A stretch of 51,185 nucleotides of DNA from RUG11462 sp036308645 (GTDB lineage Bacteria > Bacillota > Clostridia > Oscillospirales > Acutalibacteraceae). Positions 1 to 8,156 of the stretch are shown in pieces. A model generated the notes under the pieces. The model searched no databases and was not told where the DNA came from. It saw only the letters and a program-made list of their open reading frames with translations. Location: NCBI GenBank assembly GCA_036308645.1, contig JAXJVH010000003.1, positions 1 through 51,185 of the forward strand, in the 5' to 3' direction. Position 1 is the first letter of the stretch, and each line of letters begins with the position of its first letter. The translations under genes and the position numbers were made by a program.

Positions 1-563
1 CGTTTGTGACAAAGTTCAAATTTACTGCGGATTTTTTCGGGCAAAGGGTCGGTTAAATCATCGCCGAGCATATCAAATGCAGAAGCAACGCATTTTTCGA
101 TATATTTTGAGTTCATTCCCTCGGTGGTGTGATAAATCGGACGTATTTTGTCGCTTTCGACAGGCTCTACCGATGGACTTGACATTTCTTTGCGAAAAAA
201 GTTTCCCGTTATCTTGCCGAAAAACAAAAATTCGCCACCCCTGAAAATCTTTTCAGCGGTATATTTTGTGTTAAAAAGTGTGACGAACATATTTGTCATA
301 CCGTCGGTAACGGTGAATTTATAAAGTGTAAGTCCTTTGCGAATACGCACCGCCGATACTTTCGTGGAAACATACCCTTTTACGCAACAGTTTTCCCCCA
401 AGGGAGCCTCGGAAACAGAGTAGCATTTACTCCAATCCTCATAATGGCGAGGATAAAATTCAAGCAAATCACGCACGGAAATTATGCCGAGTTTTTTAAA
501 CTGCTCGGCACGTTTTGTTCCAACGCCTTTTAAATTTGCAATGTTATAATCGTCTAAAACCAT
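1..563 (-). CDS. recG: ATP-dependent DNA helicase RecG, N-terminal part (cut by window edge)
   Basis: RecG remodels stalled replication forks and Holliday junctions. Only about the first 187 residues are in the window. The translation starts MVLDDYNIANLKGVGTKRAE, a helix-hairpin-helix-like segment, followed by LLEFYPRHYEDWS and an OB-fold wedge region (VKGYVSTKVSAVRIRKGLT). This is the usual RecG N-terminal layout; the helicase motifs lie beyond the left edge. The ATG at 563 follows a GGTGAT-type ribosome site. The order Asp23-FakA-RecG matches the yloU-yloV-recG neighbourhood of Bacillus, which supports the call. Confidence 0.88.
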   Translation of the reverse strand, partial: MVLDDYNIANLKGVGTKRAEQFKKLGIISVRDLLEFYPRHYEDWSKCYSVSEAPLGENCCVKGYVSTKVSAVRIRKGLTLYKFTVTDGMTNMFVTLFNTKYTAEKIFRGGEFLFFGKITGNFFRKEMSSPSVEPVESDKIRPIYHTTEGMNSKYIEKCVASAFDMLGDDLTDPLPEKIRSKFELCHK

Positions 564-602
564 TTTATCACCGCCTAAATTAATTTTCGGTTATTAACCT
601 TG

Positions 603-685
603 CGTCATTCCGAACAAGTTGCAGGAATCTTTTAGGATTTTTAGGAAAGATTCTTCGACTTTGCTACGCTCCGTTCAGAATGACG
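603..685. repeat. nested palindromic intergenic repeat (GTCATTC ends)
   Basis: The outer arms GTCATTCCGAAC (604-615) and GTTCAGAATGAC (673-684) are inverted with one mismatch. An inner pair, AGGAATCTTT and AAAGATTCTT, is also inverted. Elements with GTCATTC...GAATGAC ends are widespread non-coding repeats in many bacteria. No coding potential is seen. Confidence 0.6.
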
Positions 686-688
686 AGG

Positions 689-720
689 TAAAAGCCTTCC
701 CCTTGAGGGGAAGCCTTTTT
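689..720. repeat. short hairpin, CTTCCCC/GGGGAAG, with T-run
   Basis: CTTCCCC-TTGA-GGGGAAG followed by CCTTTTT. It looks like a terminator but resembles the CCTTCCC...AAGGC part of the repeat family also seen near 17.3 and 48.3 kb, so it is called a repeat. Confidence 0.4.
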
Positions 721-744
721 GTTGTGATAATCCTATTTGATTTT

Positions 745-770
745 GTAGGGGCAACCCTGTGTGGTTGCCC
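745..770 (+). repeat. GTAG-headed REP-like hairpin
   Basis: GTAG followed by a stem of GGGCAACC and GGTTGCCC around a CTGTGT loop. It is preceded by TTTGATTTT, as is the copy at 17363. The same hairpin, with the same loop, recurs at 18651-18676. It belongs to the family discussed under the RAYT gene. Confidence 0.7.
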
Positions 771-773
771 GAT

Positions 774-868
774 CCATTGGCAATAGGTTTATAATGTAAG
801 CCCAACTAACTATAAAATTACATTAAATCATACAAAGATTATCTTGCGTGTCGAGGCTCTCGACTGAT
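774..868 (+). repeat. composite intergenic repeat, copy 1
   Basis: It contains GGCAATAGGTTTATAATG, then GTAAGCCCAACTAACT, an A/T-rich part with ATTACATTAAA, and ends in the mini-hairpin GTCGAGGCTCTCGAC (850-864). Related copies lie at 879-950, 18680-18811 and (reverse) 48168-48290. The TAATGTAA and TTACATTA segments can pair in this copy. Confidence 0.6.
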
Positions 869-878
869 GGTGAAAGAA

Positions 879-950
879 AAGCATTGGCAATAGGTTTATA
901 ATGTAAGCCCGGCAAATTTTAAAACTATATTAAAACTATAAATGATGGTG
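879..950 (+). repeat. composite intergenic repeat, copy 2 (partial)
   Basis: It starts with the same words as copy 1 (CATTGGCAATAGGTTTATAA then TGTAAGCCC) and then diverges. It lacks the GTCGAG mini-hairpin. The two copies are in direct orientation about 105 bp apart. Positions 564-1000 hold only such repeats and the terminator below. Confidence 0.55.
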
Positions 951-953
951 AAT

Positions 954-986
954 AAAAAAAGCGGATTGGGAAATCCGCCTTTTTTA
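954..986 (-). terminator. Rho-independent terminator of the Asp23-FakA operon
   Basis: The stem AGCGGATT/AATCCGCC has a short loop, an A-run on the left and a T-run on the right, so it could work in both directions. It lies 15 bp past the fakA stop codon. Confidence 0.75.
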
Positions 987-1000
987 TGCCTTTTAAAAGG

Positions 1001-2671
1001 CTATTCAACTGAAATAATGTAATAATAAACAGGCTGACCGCCGGGGATAAGCGTAATTTCCGCTTCGGCAGGAAGTTTTGCTTCAAGCGCCTCTTTTGCT
1101 TTCACCGCTTCGTCCTCGGAAATATCCTCGCCGTAAATCAGCGTTACAAACTGACTGTCTTTTTTAAACAAAGATTTTGTAAGTCTGACAACCGCCTTTT
1201 CGGCGTCCTGCTCAACGAATGAAAGTTTACCGTTGTCAAGTGCCAAAATCTCGCCCTGTTTAATTTTATGTCCCTCGTAATCGGAATCACGAGCCGCAAA
1301 TGTGATACTTCCCGAACCTACCGCGTCAGCCGCAGCCTGCATTGTATCAGCATTTGTATCGGTATCGGCGTCAGGGTCAAACATAAGCATAGCAGATATG
1401 CCCATAGGTATTGATTTAGTCTGCAAAACAACAACCTTTCTTGTAGCAAGACGTGTGGTTTGTTCAGCCGCCATAATAATGTTTTTGTTGTTAGGCAAAA
1501 CGAATACGGTCTTTGCAGGAGTAAGTTCAACCGCGCGCAAAATATCGTCGGTAGACGGATTCATTGTCTGACCGCCTGATACAACGTGGTCTGCGCCGAG
1601 GTCTGTAAACAATCCCTTGATACCCTCGCCTGCCGCAATGGCAACAAAGCCGTAATCCTTTTCAGGCTTTACGGGAATATATTCACCGTTATCATCCGAC
1701 TGAACGGTCGACTCAATCTGTGCGTTCTTTTTTGCATCTTCATGCTGTTCACGCATATTCTCAATCTTCATATTGATAAGCGAGCCGTTTTCAAGACCTT
1801 TTTGCAAAGCCTTGCCCGGATTATCTGTATGAACATGAACTTTAATAATAGACTCGTCATCAACAACTACAACGCAGTCGCCGATAGTTTCAAGATAAGC
1901 GCGCAAAGTGTTTGCGTCGTCTTTTTTGCCAGATTCTTTTTTAACAATAAACTCGGTGCAATAAGTAAAAGTGATTTCGCCTTCCCATTCGGCAGCCGCA
2001 TTTGAAGCGGTCTTTTTCTCGGCAGGAGCGTTTGCTAAAGCGTTGTCGCTTGCAATCATTTCACCTGTTTTGAAAACAGATAACATACCCTCAAAAATCT
2101 TTACAAGACCTGCGCCGCCTGCGTCAACAACGCCGGCTTTTTTAAGAACAGGCAAAATTTCGGGCGTTTTAGCCAAAGCGGCTTTTGCGCCGTCAACTGC
2201 GATTTCAAAAACTTCCGTAAAATCGGTTTTTCCGTTTTTAACCGCCTCTTCGGCAGCCTCGCCCGCTTCGCGAACAACGGTAAGAATAGTACCCTCGGTT
2301 GGTTTCATAACCGCGCCGTAAGCGGCTTTTGTGCCTTTTTTAAGCGCTTGTGCAAGTTGCTCGCCGTCGGCGGTTTCGCAATCTTTAAAGCCTTTTGAAA
2401 AACCTCTGAAAATAAGCGACAAAATAACGCCCGAGTTACCTCTCGCTCCTCGAAGAAGAGCGCCTGCAACTGTTTTTGCAACCTCTGAAACATTAGCGCC
2501 GTTTATTACGTTTAACTCTTTTGCCGCATTGCCGATAGTAAGCGACATATTAGTACCCGTATCGCCGTCGGGAACAGGGAAAACATTAAGTTCATCTACC
2601 GCTACACGATTGTTTGAAATATTATTAGAACCTGAAATTACGGCTTGTTTTAAAATATCACCGGTAATCAC
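1001..2671 (-). CDS. fakA: DAK2-domain protein, FakA/YloV family (fatty acid kinase)
   Basis: FakA is the ATP-binding subunit of fatty acid kinase; it phosphorylates exogenous fatty acids presented by FakB. An N-terminal DhaL/DAK2 domain (about residues 5-205) carries the nucleotide- and Mg-binding DGDTGTN motif near the start. A middle region and a C-terminal DegV-like domain follow, and about 556 residues is usual for YloV proteins. An upstream ATG at 2683 directly abuts AAAGGA, which leaves no spacing. The GTG at 2671 sits 11 bases from that site and gives a usual N-terminus (MITGDILKQAVISG), so GTG is preferred. The Asp23 gene lies just upstream, as in Bacillus. No FakB gene is in the window, so the kinase role rests on family membership. 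Confidence 0.85.
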   Translation of the reverse strand: MITGDILKQAVISGSNNISNNRVAVDELNVFPVPDGDTGTNMSLTIGNAAKELNVINGANVSEVAKTVAGALLRGARGNSGVILSLIFRGFSKGFKDCETADGEQLAQALKKGTKAAYGAVMKPTEGTILTVVREAGEAAEEAVKNGKTDFTEVFEIAVDGAKAALAKTPEILPVLKKAGVVDAGGAGLVKIFEGMLSVFKTGEMIASDNALANAPAEKKTASNAAAEWEGEITFTYCTEFIVKKESGKKDDANTLRAYLETIGDCVVVVDDESIIKVHVHTDNPGKALQKGLENGSLINMKIENMREQHEDAKKNAQIESTVQSDDNGEYIPVKPEKDYGFVAIAAGEGIKGLFTDLGADHVVSGGQTMNPSTDDILRAVELTPAKTVFVLPNNKNIIMAAEQTTRLATRKVVVLQTKSIPMGISAMLMFDPDADTDTNADTMQAAADAVGSGSITFAARDSDYEGHKIKQGEILALDNGKLSFVEQDAEKAVVRLTKSLFKKDSQFVTLIYGEDISEDEAVKAKEALEAKLPAEAEITLIPGGQPVYYYIISVE

Positions 2672-2704
2672 TTTGCAAATCATCCTTTCAATGTTGATTA
2701 TATA

Positions 2705-3058
2705 TTAATCATTGATATTCATTCCGTCGACATGAACGGTAACTTTGTTTACCTGAATACCTGTTGCTTCTTCAACGGAATATTTAACCTTATGAACTAT
2801 GCTTTTTGAAATAGCGTTTATATTTACACCGTACATAACGGTAATATACAAATCAACATTGATTTTATCAATGTTTCCGGTAACGATGATACCTGTATCA
2901 TTGTAATGCTTTTTTGAAATAATGTTGCGGATTTTCTGTGTGCCTTTTGCAACCATACCTGCAACGCCGTAACACGATGTTACCGCATTTCCGATAAATT
3001 CTGCAAAAAATTCATTTTCTATAACGATTTTGCCATATCTTGTTTCAAAACTGATCAT
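2705..3058 (-). CDS. Asp23/Gls24 family protein (YloU-like)
   Basis: A 117-residue protein of the Asp23/Gls24 envelope-stress family. Members are small soluble proteins, and some associate with the membrane. The family pattern is visible: an N-terminal YGKIVIENEFFAEFIGNA segment, a central VDLYITVMYGVNI strand, and a C-terminal VNKVTVHVDGM strand. The ATG at 3058 is preceded by AAAGGA. It lies just upstream of fakA and almost surely shares its transcript. The exact role of the YloU branch is not known. Confidence 0.88.
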   Translation of the reverse strand: MISFETRYGKIVIENEFFAEFIGNAVTSCYGVAGMVAKGTQKIRNIISKKHYNDTGIIVTGNIDKINVDLYITVMYGVNINAISKSIVHKVKYSVEEATGIQVNKVTVHVDGMNIND

Positions 3059-3081
3059 AACTTTCGTCCTTTCTTTATCGG

Positions 3082-4695
3082 TTATTTTAAATATATTTTT
3101 TCTATATTATAATATGGGTCGCTGATTGAAGAAATAAGTTCTTTTGAAAAATTTTCGCTGTAACTTACCGTTCCCAATCGGAACACAAGCGGAATAAAAG
3201 GAGTCTCACTTGAAAAATTATCAAGCATTTCTTTTACGGAAATTTCGCCTTTCATATAATTTTCATAAATGTCGGAAAAATCAACGTATCCCTCTAACTT
3301 TTTCTTATCCTTTTGTTTATAATTATACGCTATGTTTTTAGGGTAACTTAACAAGTTAGAGTAATCAAAACTTTTTGTAAGCCGAACCTCGGCAACATAA
3401 AGTTGATAGTCGCCTTTTTTTATAGCGGTTTTATAATCGTTTACAGATAATCCGTTTAAATTAATTTTAATTCCGCAGGCTTTAAAATGCTTCACAAGGT
3501 TAGAAGCCACCATACTCTGAATGTTATTTTCTTTATTATAAAGTAATGAAAGTTCTACAAATTCGCCGCTTTCATTCTGATAATATCCTTGCTTGTCAAG
3601 TTTTGAAAAGCCGCTTTTTTTAAGATATTCCAAAGCCGAAGGCACATTATCCTCAAGATTAAATATGTTTTTTTCATCTTTAATAATGTTGTTGCCTTCA
3701 TTGTAAAGAGAAAGCGCAGGCTTTGAATTGGAATAATAACATTTTTCGGATATATCCGTTCTGTCAGCCGACAGCGACAATGCTTTTCTGATGTTCTTAT
3801 CGTTAAGCGTTCCCGACTTCTGATTAATTCCTATATAAACCAAATTAGTAAGGTTAACGCTTTTAGAAGCGCCTTTAAGTTCAGGCATTTCCATAGCGTC
3901 AAATCCGCTGTAATAAACGTCAATCGACGATGAACGAATAAGATATTCGAGCGCGTCGTAATCGGGAATATTTTTTAAAGAAATTGTATTAACAGGCTTG
4001 TCCTTGAAATAATTTTCGTTTGCTTTAAGCGAATATTCGCCCTTGTTATCAACAAAAACATATCTTCCAGAGCCTACCGGCGGAACGGCTTTGCCGTCGT
4101 CGTTTGTTTTATCGGCAGTACCTTTTTTAAGTATCGGAAAATCAAGCAGGCAAGCGGCGTTTTTATCATATCTTTTAAGCGTAATATAAATCTTGCCGCC
4201 GGAAGCAGAGTAACTTTTAATGTTTTCAAGTTGATTTACATAATCGCCCACTTTGGCTTTTTTACATCTTTCAATCGAGTAAATAACGTCGTCTGTAGTG
4301 ATGTATGAGCCGTCCGAAAACTTATAACTGTTTATAGATACGGCAACCTCTTTTCCGTCAATCGAAATATCGCTTGCGATAAGGTTTTGCGGGTTTAAAT
4401 CATTATCAAGTTTTACAAGCGAATCAAACAAAAGCGAACAAATGCCTCTGTTTCCGGCGCTTTCGGCTTTATAAGGGTCTAAACTGTCGGAATAACTGAA
4501 ATAAAGCGACAATGTTTTACTGCTTTTGCTTTTTTCTTTTTTATCAGACTCTTTATCCGCAGAATTTGCGGAAGTTACACCGCTGTTGCCGTTGTTTGAA
4601 ACGGTATTATCGGGAGTTGCGCTTGTTGAACAAGCAGCCGCTGAAAAACAGATGATAGCGCAGATAATCAGCGCCGTAACTTTTTTCAATTTCAA
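3082..4695 (-). CDS. Extracellular solute-binding lipoprotein, family 5 (peptide/OppA-like)
   Basis: The signal peptide ends in a lipobox (SAAAC; Cys about residue 22), so this is a membrane-anchored lipoprotein. A Ser/Asn-rich linker follows, then a SBP_bac_5 fold: the segment LDPYKAESAGNRGICSLLFD near the front, FSDGSYITTDDVIYSIER, and NIRKALSLSADRTDI. Family members bind peptides, nickel or similar ligands for an ABC importer, but no permease or ATPase gene is adjacent, so the ligand is unknown. A GTG at 4707 is possible. GGGAG placed 5 bases before a TTG at 4695 gives a classical MKLKK signal-peptide start, so TTG is chosen. At about 537 residues the length is normal. Confidence 0.8.
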   Translation of the reverse strand: MKLKKVTALIICAIICFSAAACSTSATPDNTVSNNGNSGVTSANSADKESDKKEKSKSSKTLSLYFSYSDSLDPYKAESAGNRGICSLLFDSLVKLDNDLNPQNLIASDISIDGKEVAVSINSYKFSDGSYITTDDVIYSIERCKKAKVGDYVNQLENIKSYSASGGKIYITLKRYDKNAACLLDFPILKKGTADKTNDDGKAVPPVGSGRYVFVDNKGEYSLKANENYFKDKPVNTISLKNIPDYDALEYLIRSSSIDVYYSGFDAMEMPELKGASKSVNLTNLVYIGINQKSGTLNDKNIRKALSLSADRTDISEKCYYSNSKPALSLYNEGNNIIKDEKNIFNLEDNVPSALEYLKKSGFSKLDKQGYYQNESGEFVELSLLYNKENNIQSMVASNLVKHFKACGIKINLNGLSVNDYKTAIKKGDYQLYVAEVRLTKSFDYSNLLSYPKNIAYNYKQKDKKKLEGYVDFSDIYENYMKGEISVKEMLDNFSSETPFIPLVFRLGTVSYSENFSKELISSISDPYYNIEKIYLK

Positions 4696-4762
4696 ACTCA
4701 CTCCCACTATCTTGACTGTTCATTTTATTATATCACATAACATAAAATTAATCAATCAATTT

Positions 4763-5218
4763 TTATTCTTCTTCAAGTTTTGAAGTGCAATGCGGACATC
4801 TTACTGCTTTTATGCTGATTTCACTTTGGCAGTAAGGGCAAATTTTTGTTGTAGGCGCTTCTTCGGGCTCTCCGTTTTTATAGTGCGAAATTTCTTTTAA
4901 TTTATCGTTAAATTTATTAATTATACGCACTATAACAAAAACCACGAATGCGAGAATTATAAAATTAATAAGCGCGGTAATAAATGCACCGTATCTTATT
5001 GTAAGTTCATCACCGAGGTCCACTGCAAGTTTTGAAAAGTCGATATGACCTGTGAATATGCCGATAATAGGGTTAAAAATGTTTTCAACAAGTGAAGTCA
5101 CCACATCTTTAAGTGCAGTACCGATGATAACGCCGATAGCCATTGAAAGGGCATTACCCTCTGTTAAAAATTTTTTAAAGTCCGCAAAAAATGTTGATTT
5201 TTTCTTTTCCTTAGCCAT
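4763..5218 (-). CDS. mscL: Large-conductance mechanosensitive channel MscL with C-terminal zinc ribbon
   Basis: MscL opens under membrane tension to release solutes during osmotic downshock. Residues 1-20 form the N-terminal amphipathic part (FFADFKKFLTEGNALSMAIG). Transmembrane helix 1 is about 22-48 and helix 2 about 77-101. The C-terminus is unusual: instead of a plain helical bundle it ends in a ribbon with CPYC (127-130) and CPHC (141-144), suited to bind one zinc. The ATG follows AAGGAG. It sits between ddl and the solute-binding protein gene with short gaps. Confidence 0.93.
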   Translation of the reverse strand: MAKEKKKSTFFADFKKFLTEGNALSMAIGVIIGTALKDVVTSLVENIFNPIIGIFTGHIDFSKLAVDLGDELTIRYGAFITALINFIILAFVVFVIVRIINKFNDKLKEISHYKNGEPEEAPTTKICPYCQSEISIKAVRCPHCTSKLEEE

Positions 5219-5245
5219 TTTTGATTTCTCCTTGTATTTTTAAAT

Positions 5246-6472
5246 TTATATTTTTGAACCTTTAGAGCCTTTTTGTCCGAAAGACATACTGTTTTCCAAA
5301 ATGTTTGTATCAAAAGAAAATTTTAAATTCTCTTTTGTTCTTGCTCTTTTAAATCCGAGTTCAATTATTCTGTCAAGCAACGTTTTATATTTAACGCCTT
5401 TAGGCTCCCAAAGATAGAATGAAAGCGAGCCGGGAATGGTGTTAATCTCGTTTACATACACTTTGTCTTTTGCGGTGTCATATAAAAAGTCGATACGCAC
5501 TACGCCGTTGCAACCAAGCGCTTTAAAGGTTTTTTCAGCGTAAGTTTCGACATCTTTTTTGATTTTATCGGTAATATCGGCAGGAATTTTGCGTGAAAGC
5601 GATGCCATACCGCTTGATTTTGCACCTGTAGCCTTTGAACCGCCTTTAGTACCTTTAGCACCTTTTTCGCCGCCCTTGTATTTATCGTCATAAGACAAAA
5701 TTTTACCTGTCATAACCGGCTCTTCAATAACCGAGGTTTCGCAATCGTCGGTATCGCCGACAACCGAGCAGTTTAATTCACGAAGTTCTGTTACCGCCGG
5801 CTCAACAATAATTTTAGAAGCGTAATTCATAGCGTCTTTGACAGATGAGATAAGTTCATCTTTATCATCTGCCTTTGAAATGCCGACCGACGAGCCTAAA
5901 TTTGCAGGCTTAACAATAACCGGATAACCGAATTTATCTTCAATTTCTTTTAAAATACCCTCTTTTTTTGCAACGTATTCCTTTGCATAAAACTGAACGC
6001 AATCAAGAACGGGAACACCGGCTTTTTGCAAAACATATTTACATACCGCTTTATCCATACCGACTGCCGCCGAAAGAACGTCGCAACTTGCATACGGAAT
6101 ACCCAAAAGTTCAAACCAGCCGACAACCGAGCCGTCCTCACAGTTAGTGCCGTGAACAACAGGAAAAGCAATATCAACCGAAGAAATAACCTTTTTAAAA
6201 AGTCCTTTTTTAAGTTCAACTATATTAAATTTATCACCCTGCTTTACCATAGTAACATTTTGCGATTTTTCAAGGAGTGCGGGAATATTGCGGAATTCAT
6301 CAATGTTTTTCATATTTTCGCTATGATACATCTCGCCGTTTTTGGTAATGTAAACAGGAATAATATTGTATTTTTCCGTATCCATAAAATTCATAGCCTG
6401 AACCGCCGAGATTACCGCGACCTCGTGTTCAACAGAACGTCCGCCGAAAAATACAGCAACATTGGTTTTCAT
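5246..6472 (-). CDS. ddl: D-alanine--D-alanine ligase
   Basis: It joins two D-alanines with ATP, giving the dipeptide that MurF adds to the cell-wall precursor. The N-terminal FFGGRSVEHEVAVISA motif, the ATP-grasp core (VIVKPANLGSSVGI, about 185-199), and the Mg-binding VRIDFLYD and VNEINTIPGSLS segments are all present. Between ATP-grasp segments, at about residues 266-287, there is a Lys/Gly/Ser-rich insert just before GMASLSRKIPA. The C-terminus ends in a similar GSKGSK string. The partner murF gene lies 108 bp upstream on the same strand. The start follows AAAGGA. Confidence 0.93.
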   Translation of the reverse strand: MKTNVAVFFGGRSVEHEVAVISAVQAMNFMDTEKYNIIPVYITKNGEMYHSENMKNIDEFRNIPALLEKSQNVTMVKQGDKFNIVELKKGLFKKVISSVDIAFPVVHGTNCEDGSVVGWFELLGIPYASCDVLSAAVGMDKAVCKYVLQKAGVPVLDCVQFYAKEYVAKKEGILKEIEDKFGYPVIVKPANLGSSVGISKADDKDELISSVKDAMNYASKIIVEPAVTELRELNCSVVGDTDDCETSVIEEPVMTGKILSYDDKYKGGEKGAKGTKGGSKATGAKSSGMASLSRKIPADITDKIKKDVETYAEKTFKALGCNGVVRIDFLYDTAKDKVYVNEINTIPGSLSFYLWEPKGVKYKTLLDRIIELGFKRARTKENLKFSFDTNILENSMSFGQKGSKGSKI

Positions 6473-6524
6473 TTATATCAAATCCTTTCTGCGATGTGGT
6501 AAATTTTATAATGATGTTTGAAGA

Positions 6525-6552
6525 TTTGTTTGATTTTGTAGTATGCGGGTTC
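6525..6552 (+). repeat. degenerate GTAG-REP head
   Basis: TTTGTTTGATTTTGTA matches, base for base, the 16 bases that lead into the hairpin at 17363. Here it is followed by GTATGCGGG with no clear right arm, so it may be a decayed or truncated copy. It lies in the murF-ddl gap. Confidence 0.35.
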
Positions 6553-6580
6553 ATTTAAAATTTTTTAATTTTAAAACTCT

Positions 6581-8155
6581 TTACTTTGCATAGTTATCGG
6601 GTAAATCATTTTCAAAAATGACTACCGTATTTTTATCGCACATCGGGCGGAAAATTTCCACTGCGTCGTTAAAGGTTTTTGCAATATAAAGATTTTTTTC
6701 ATCAAAACCGCCTGCCAAAACGCCTTTTTTAATAGGCACAGAGCGTTTTTCACCGACCAAAATTATAACATCGGCATTTTTTGAAGCCTCAAGACCGAGC
6801 GCCTCGTTACATTCTTCCTCTTTTTCGCCGAGTTCAACAAGTCCCGGTGTAACAACAATTCTTTTCATAGGACTAAACGAACCGATTACACGCATTGCTT
6901 CTAAAGACCCCGACGGATTCGCATTATAAGCATCGTCAATAAGCAAAGCGCCGTTTATAAAAGGCTTTAATTCCAATCTATGCTCGGTGGCTTTAAGGCT
7001 TTCAACCGCATATTTAATATCGGTATCGCTCATTCCCATATCCAGCGCAATGCCGACCGCCGCCATAATATTAAGCACGTTATGAGAGCCTAAAAGTTCG
7101 GTGGAAAGGTCGATTGTTTTATCCTTATATTTAACCGTAAACGAAAGTCCGTTTTTGTCGCATTTTACATTGCTTGCAACAATATCGGCGTCACCGCCAA
7201 TTGAGTAAGTCACGCTGTCATACTCGCCGACTTTAGCGCAAATATATTCATTATCGGCGTTAAGATACATTTTACCGCCGTTTTTCTTTACTTCATCGGC
7301 AAGTTCAAATTTTGTTTTTGTAACGTTTTCAATCGAGCCGAAAGTGTTAAGATGTTGCGGTCCTACCGAAGTGATAACGCCTGTGGTCGGGTGAGCGATT
7401 TCGCAAATTTCCTTAATATCGCCGACATTTTTCGCACCCATTTCAACCACAAAAACCTCGGTTTGCGGAGTTAAATGATTACGAACGGTAATAACCACGC
7501 CCATTGGGGTGTTAAAACTGCCCGGAGTAATAACGGTATTAAATTTTTCGGATAAAATTCTGCCTAAAATATACTTTGTCGAAGTCTTTCCGTAAGAGCC
7601 TGTAAGTCCGATAATTTTCATATCGGGTTTTGATTTTAATATTTTTTTCGCGTCGTTTATGTAATGCTTTTTTATTCCCTTTTCAAGCGGTGCGTTTATA
7701 ATATTCAAAAGGCAGGCGAAAAAAGGTGAAAAAAGCAAAACCAAATTTGCAATTACAACGCAAGCCGCAGAAGAGAGTAAACTTGTTTCAGAAAGTGTTA
7801 AAATAATGCCGAAAATTATAATTGCGGTTACATAAAACCTTTTTATTCTTGCGGTAAAAGCAATTTTCTTTTTCGCATTTTTCAATTTATAAACCGTATA
7901 AAAAATCCTTATTGCCGAGAAAACCGCCGAGGCAATCAAAACTGCGACGCTTATTTCAAAAATCGCAAGATTAACCACTACGGCGCAGCCGAAAAGCGAC
8001 CACACCGAAATCATATTAAATTCATCTTTGAAATAGTCGAAAAATCTACTGTTATAATAGGAGTTTAACTGTAAAAAATGAAGTTGTCTTGTCAAGGTTA
8101 CAAGCGCTGTTGCAAAAAGCAGTACGGCGCTTATTAATAACAGGATATTGTCCAT
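6581..8155 (-). CDS. murF: Mur ligase, MurF type, with N-terminal membrane domain
   Basis: MurF adds D-Ala-D-Ala to UDP-MurNAc-tripeptide. The Mur ligase P-loop GLTGSYGKTST is at residues 183-193, followed by FNTPMGV and MGAKNVGDIKEIC. The central region has HRLELKPF and the substrate-region DDAYNANPSGSLEAM. About 150 residues precede the ligase; they contain four or five hydrophobic helices (about 1-20, 50-90, 105-150), so the enzyme is probably tethered to the inner membrane face. Soluble MurF is about 450 residues and lacks this part. The start overlaps nothing and lies 1 bp after the hydrolase gene stop. ddl follows downstream. Confidence 0.85.
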   Translation of the reverse strand: MDNILLLISAVLLFATALVTLTRQLHFLQLNSYYNSRFFDYFKDEFNMISVWSLFGCAVVVNLAIFEISVAVLIASAVFSAIRIFYTVYKLKNAKKKIAFTARIKRFYVTAIIIFGIILTLSETSLLSSAACVVIANLVLLFSPFFACLLNIINAPLEKGIKKHYINDAKKILKSKPDMKIIGLTGSYGKTSTKYILGRILSEKFNTVITPGSFNTPMGVVITVRNHLTPQTEVFVVEMGAKNVGDIKEICEIAHPTTGVITSVGPQHLNTFGSIENVTKTKFELADEVKKNGGKMYLNADNEYICAKVGEYDSVTYSIGGDADIVASNVKCDKNGLSFTVKYKDKTIDLSTELLGSHNVLNIMAAVGIALDMGMSDTDIKYAVESLKATEHRLELKPFINGALLIDDAYNANPSGSLEAMRVIGSFSPMKRIVVTPGLVELGEKEEECNEALGLEASKNADVIILVGEKRSVPIKKGVLAGGFDEKNLYIAKTFNDAVEIFRPMCDKNTVVIFENDLPDNYAK

Positions 8156-8156
8156 T

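Noticed and set aside
1302..2708. Several plus-strand frames of 60-140 codons over fakA, and similar frames over other genes.
   Set aside because: They run antisense or in another frame through clearly conserved genes, with no own ribosome sites or family features.
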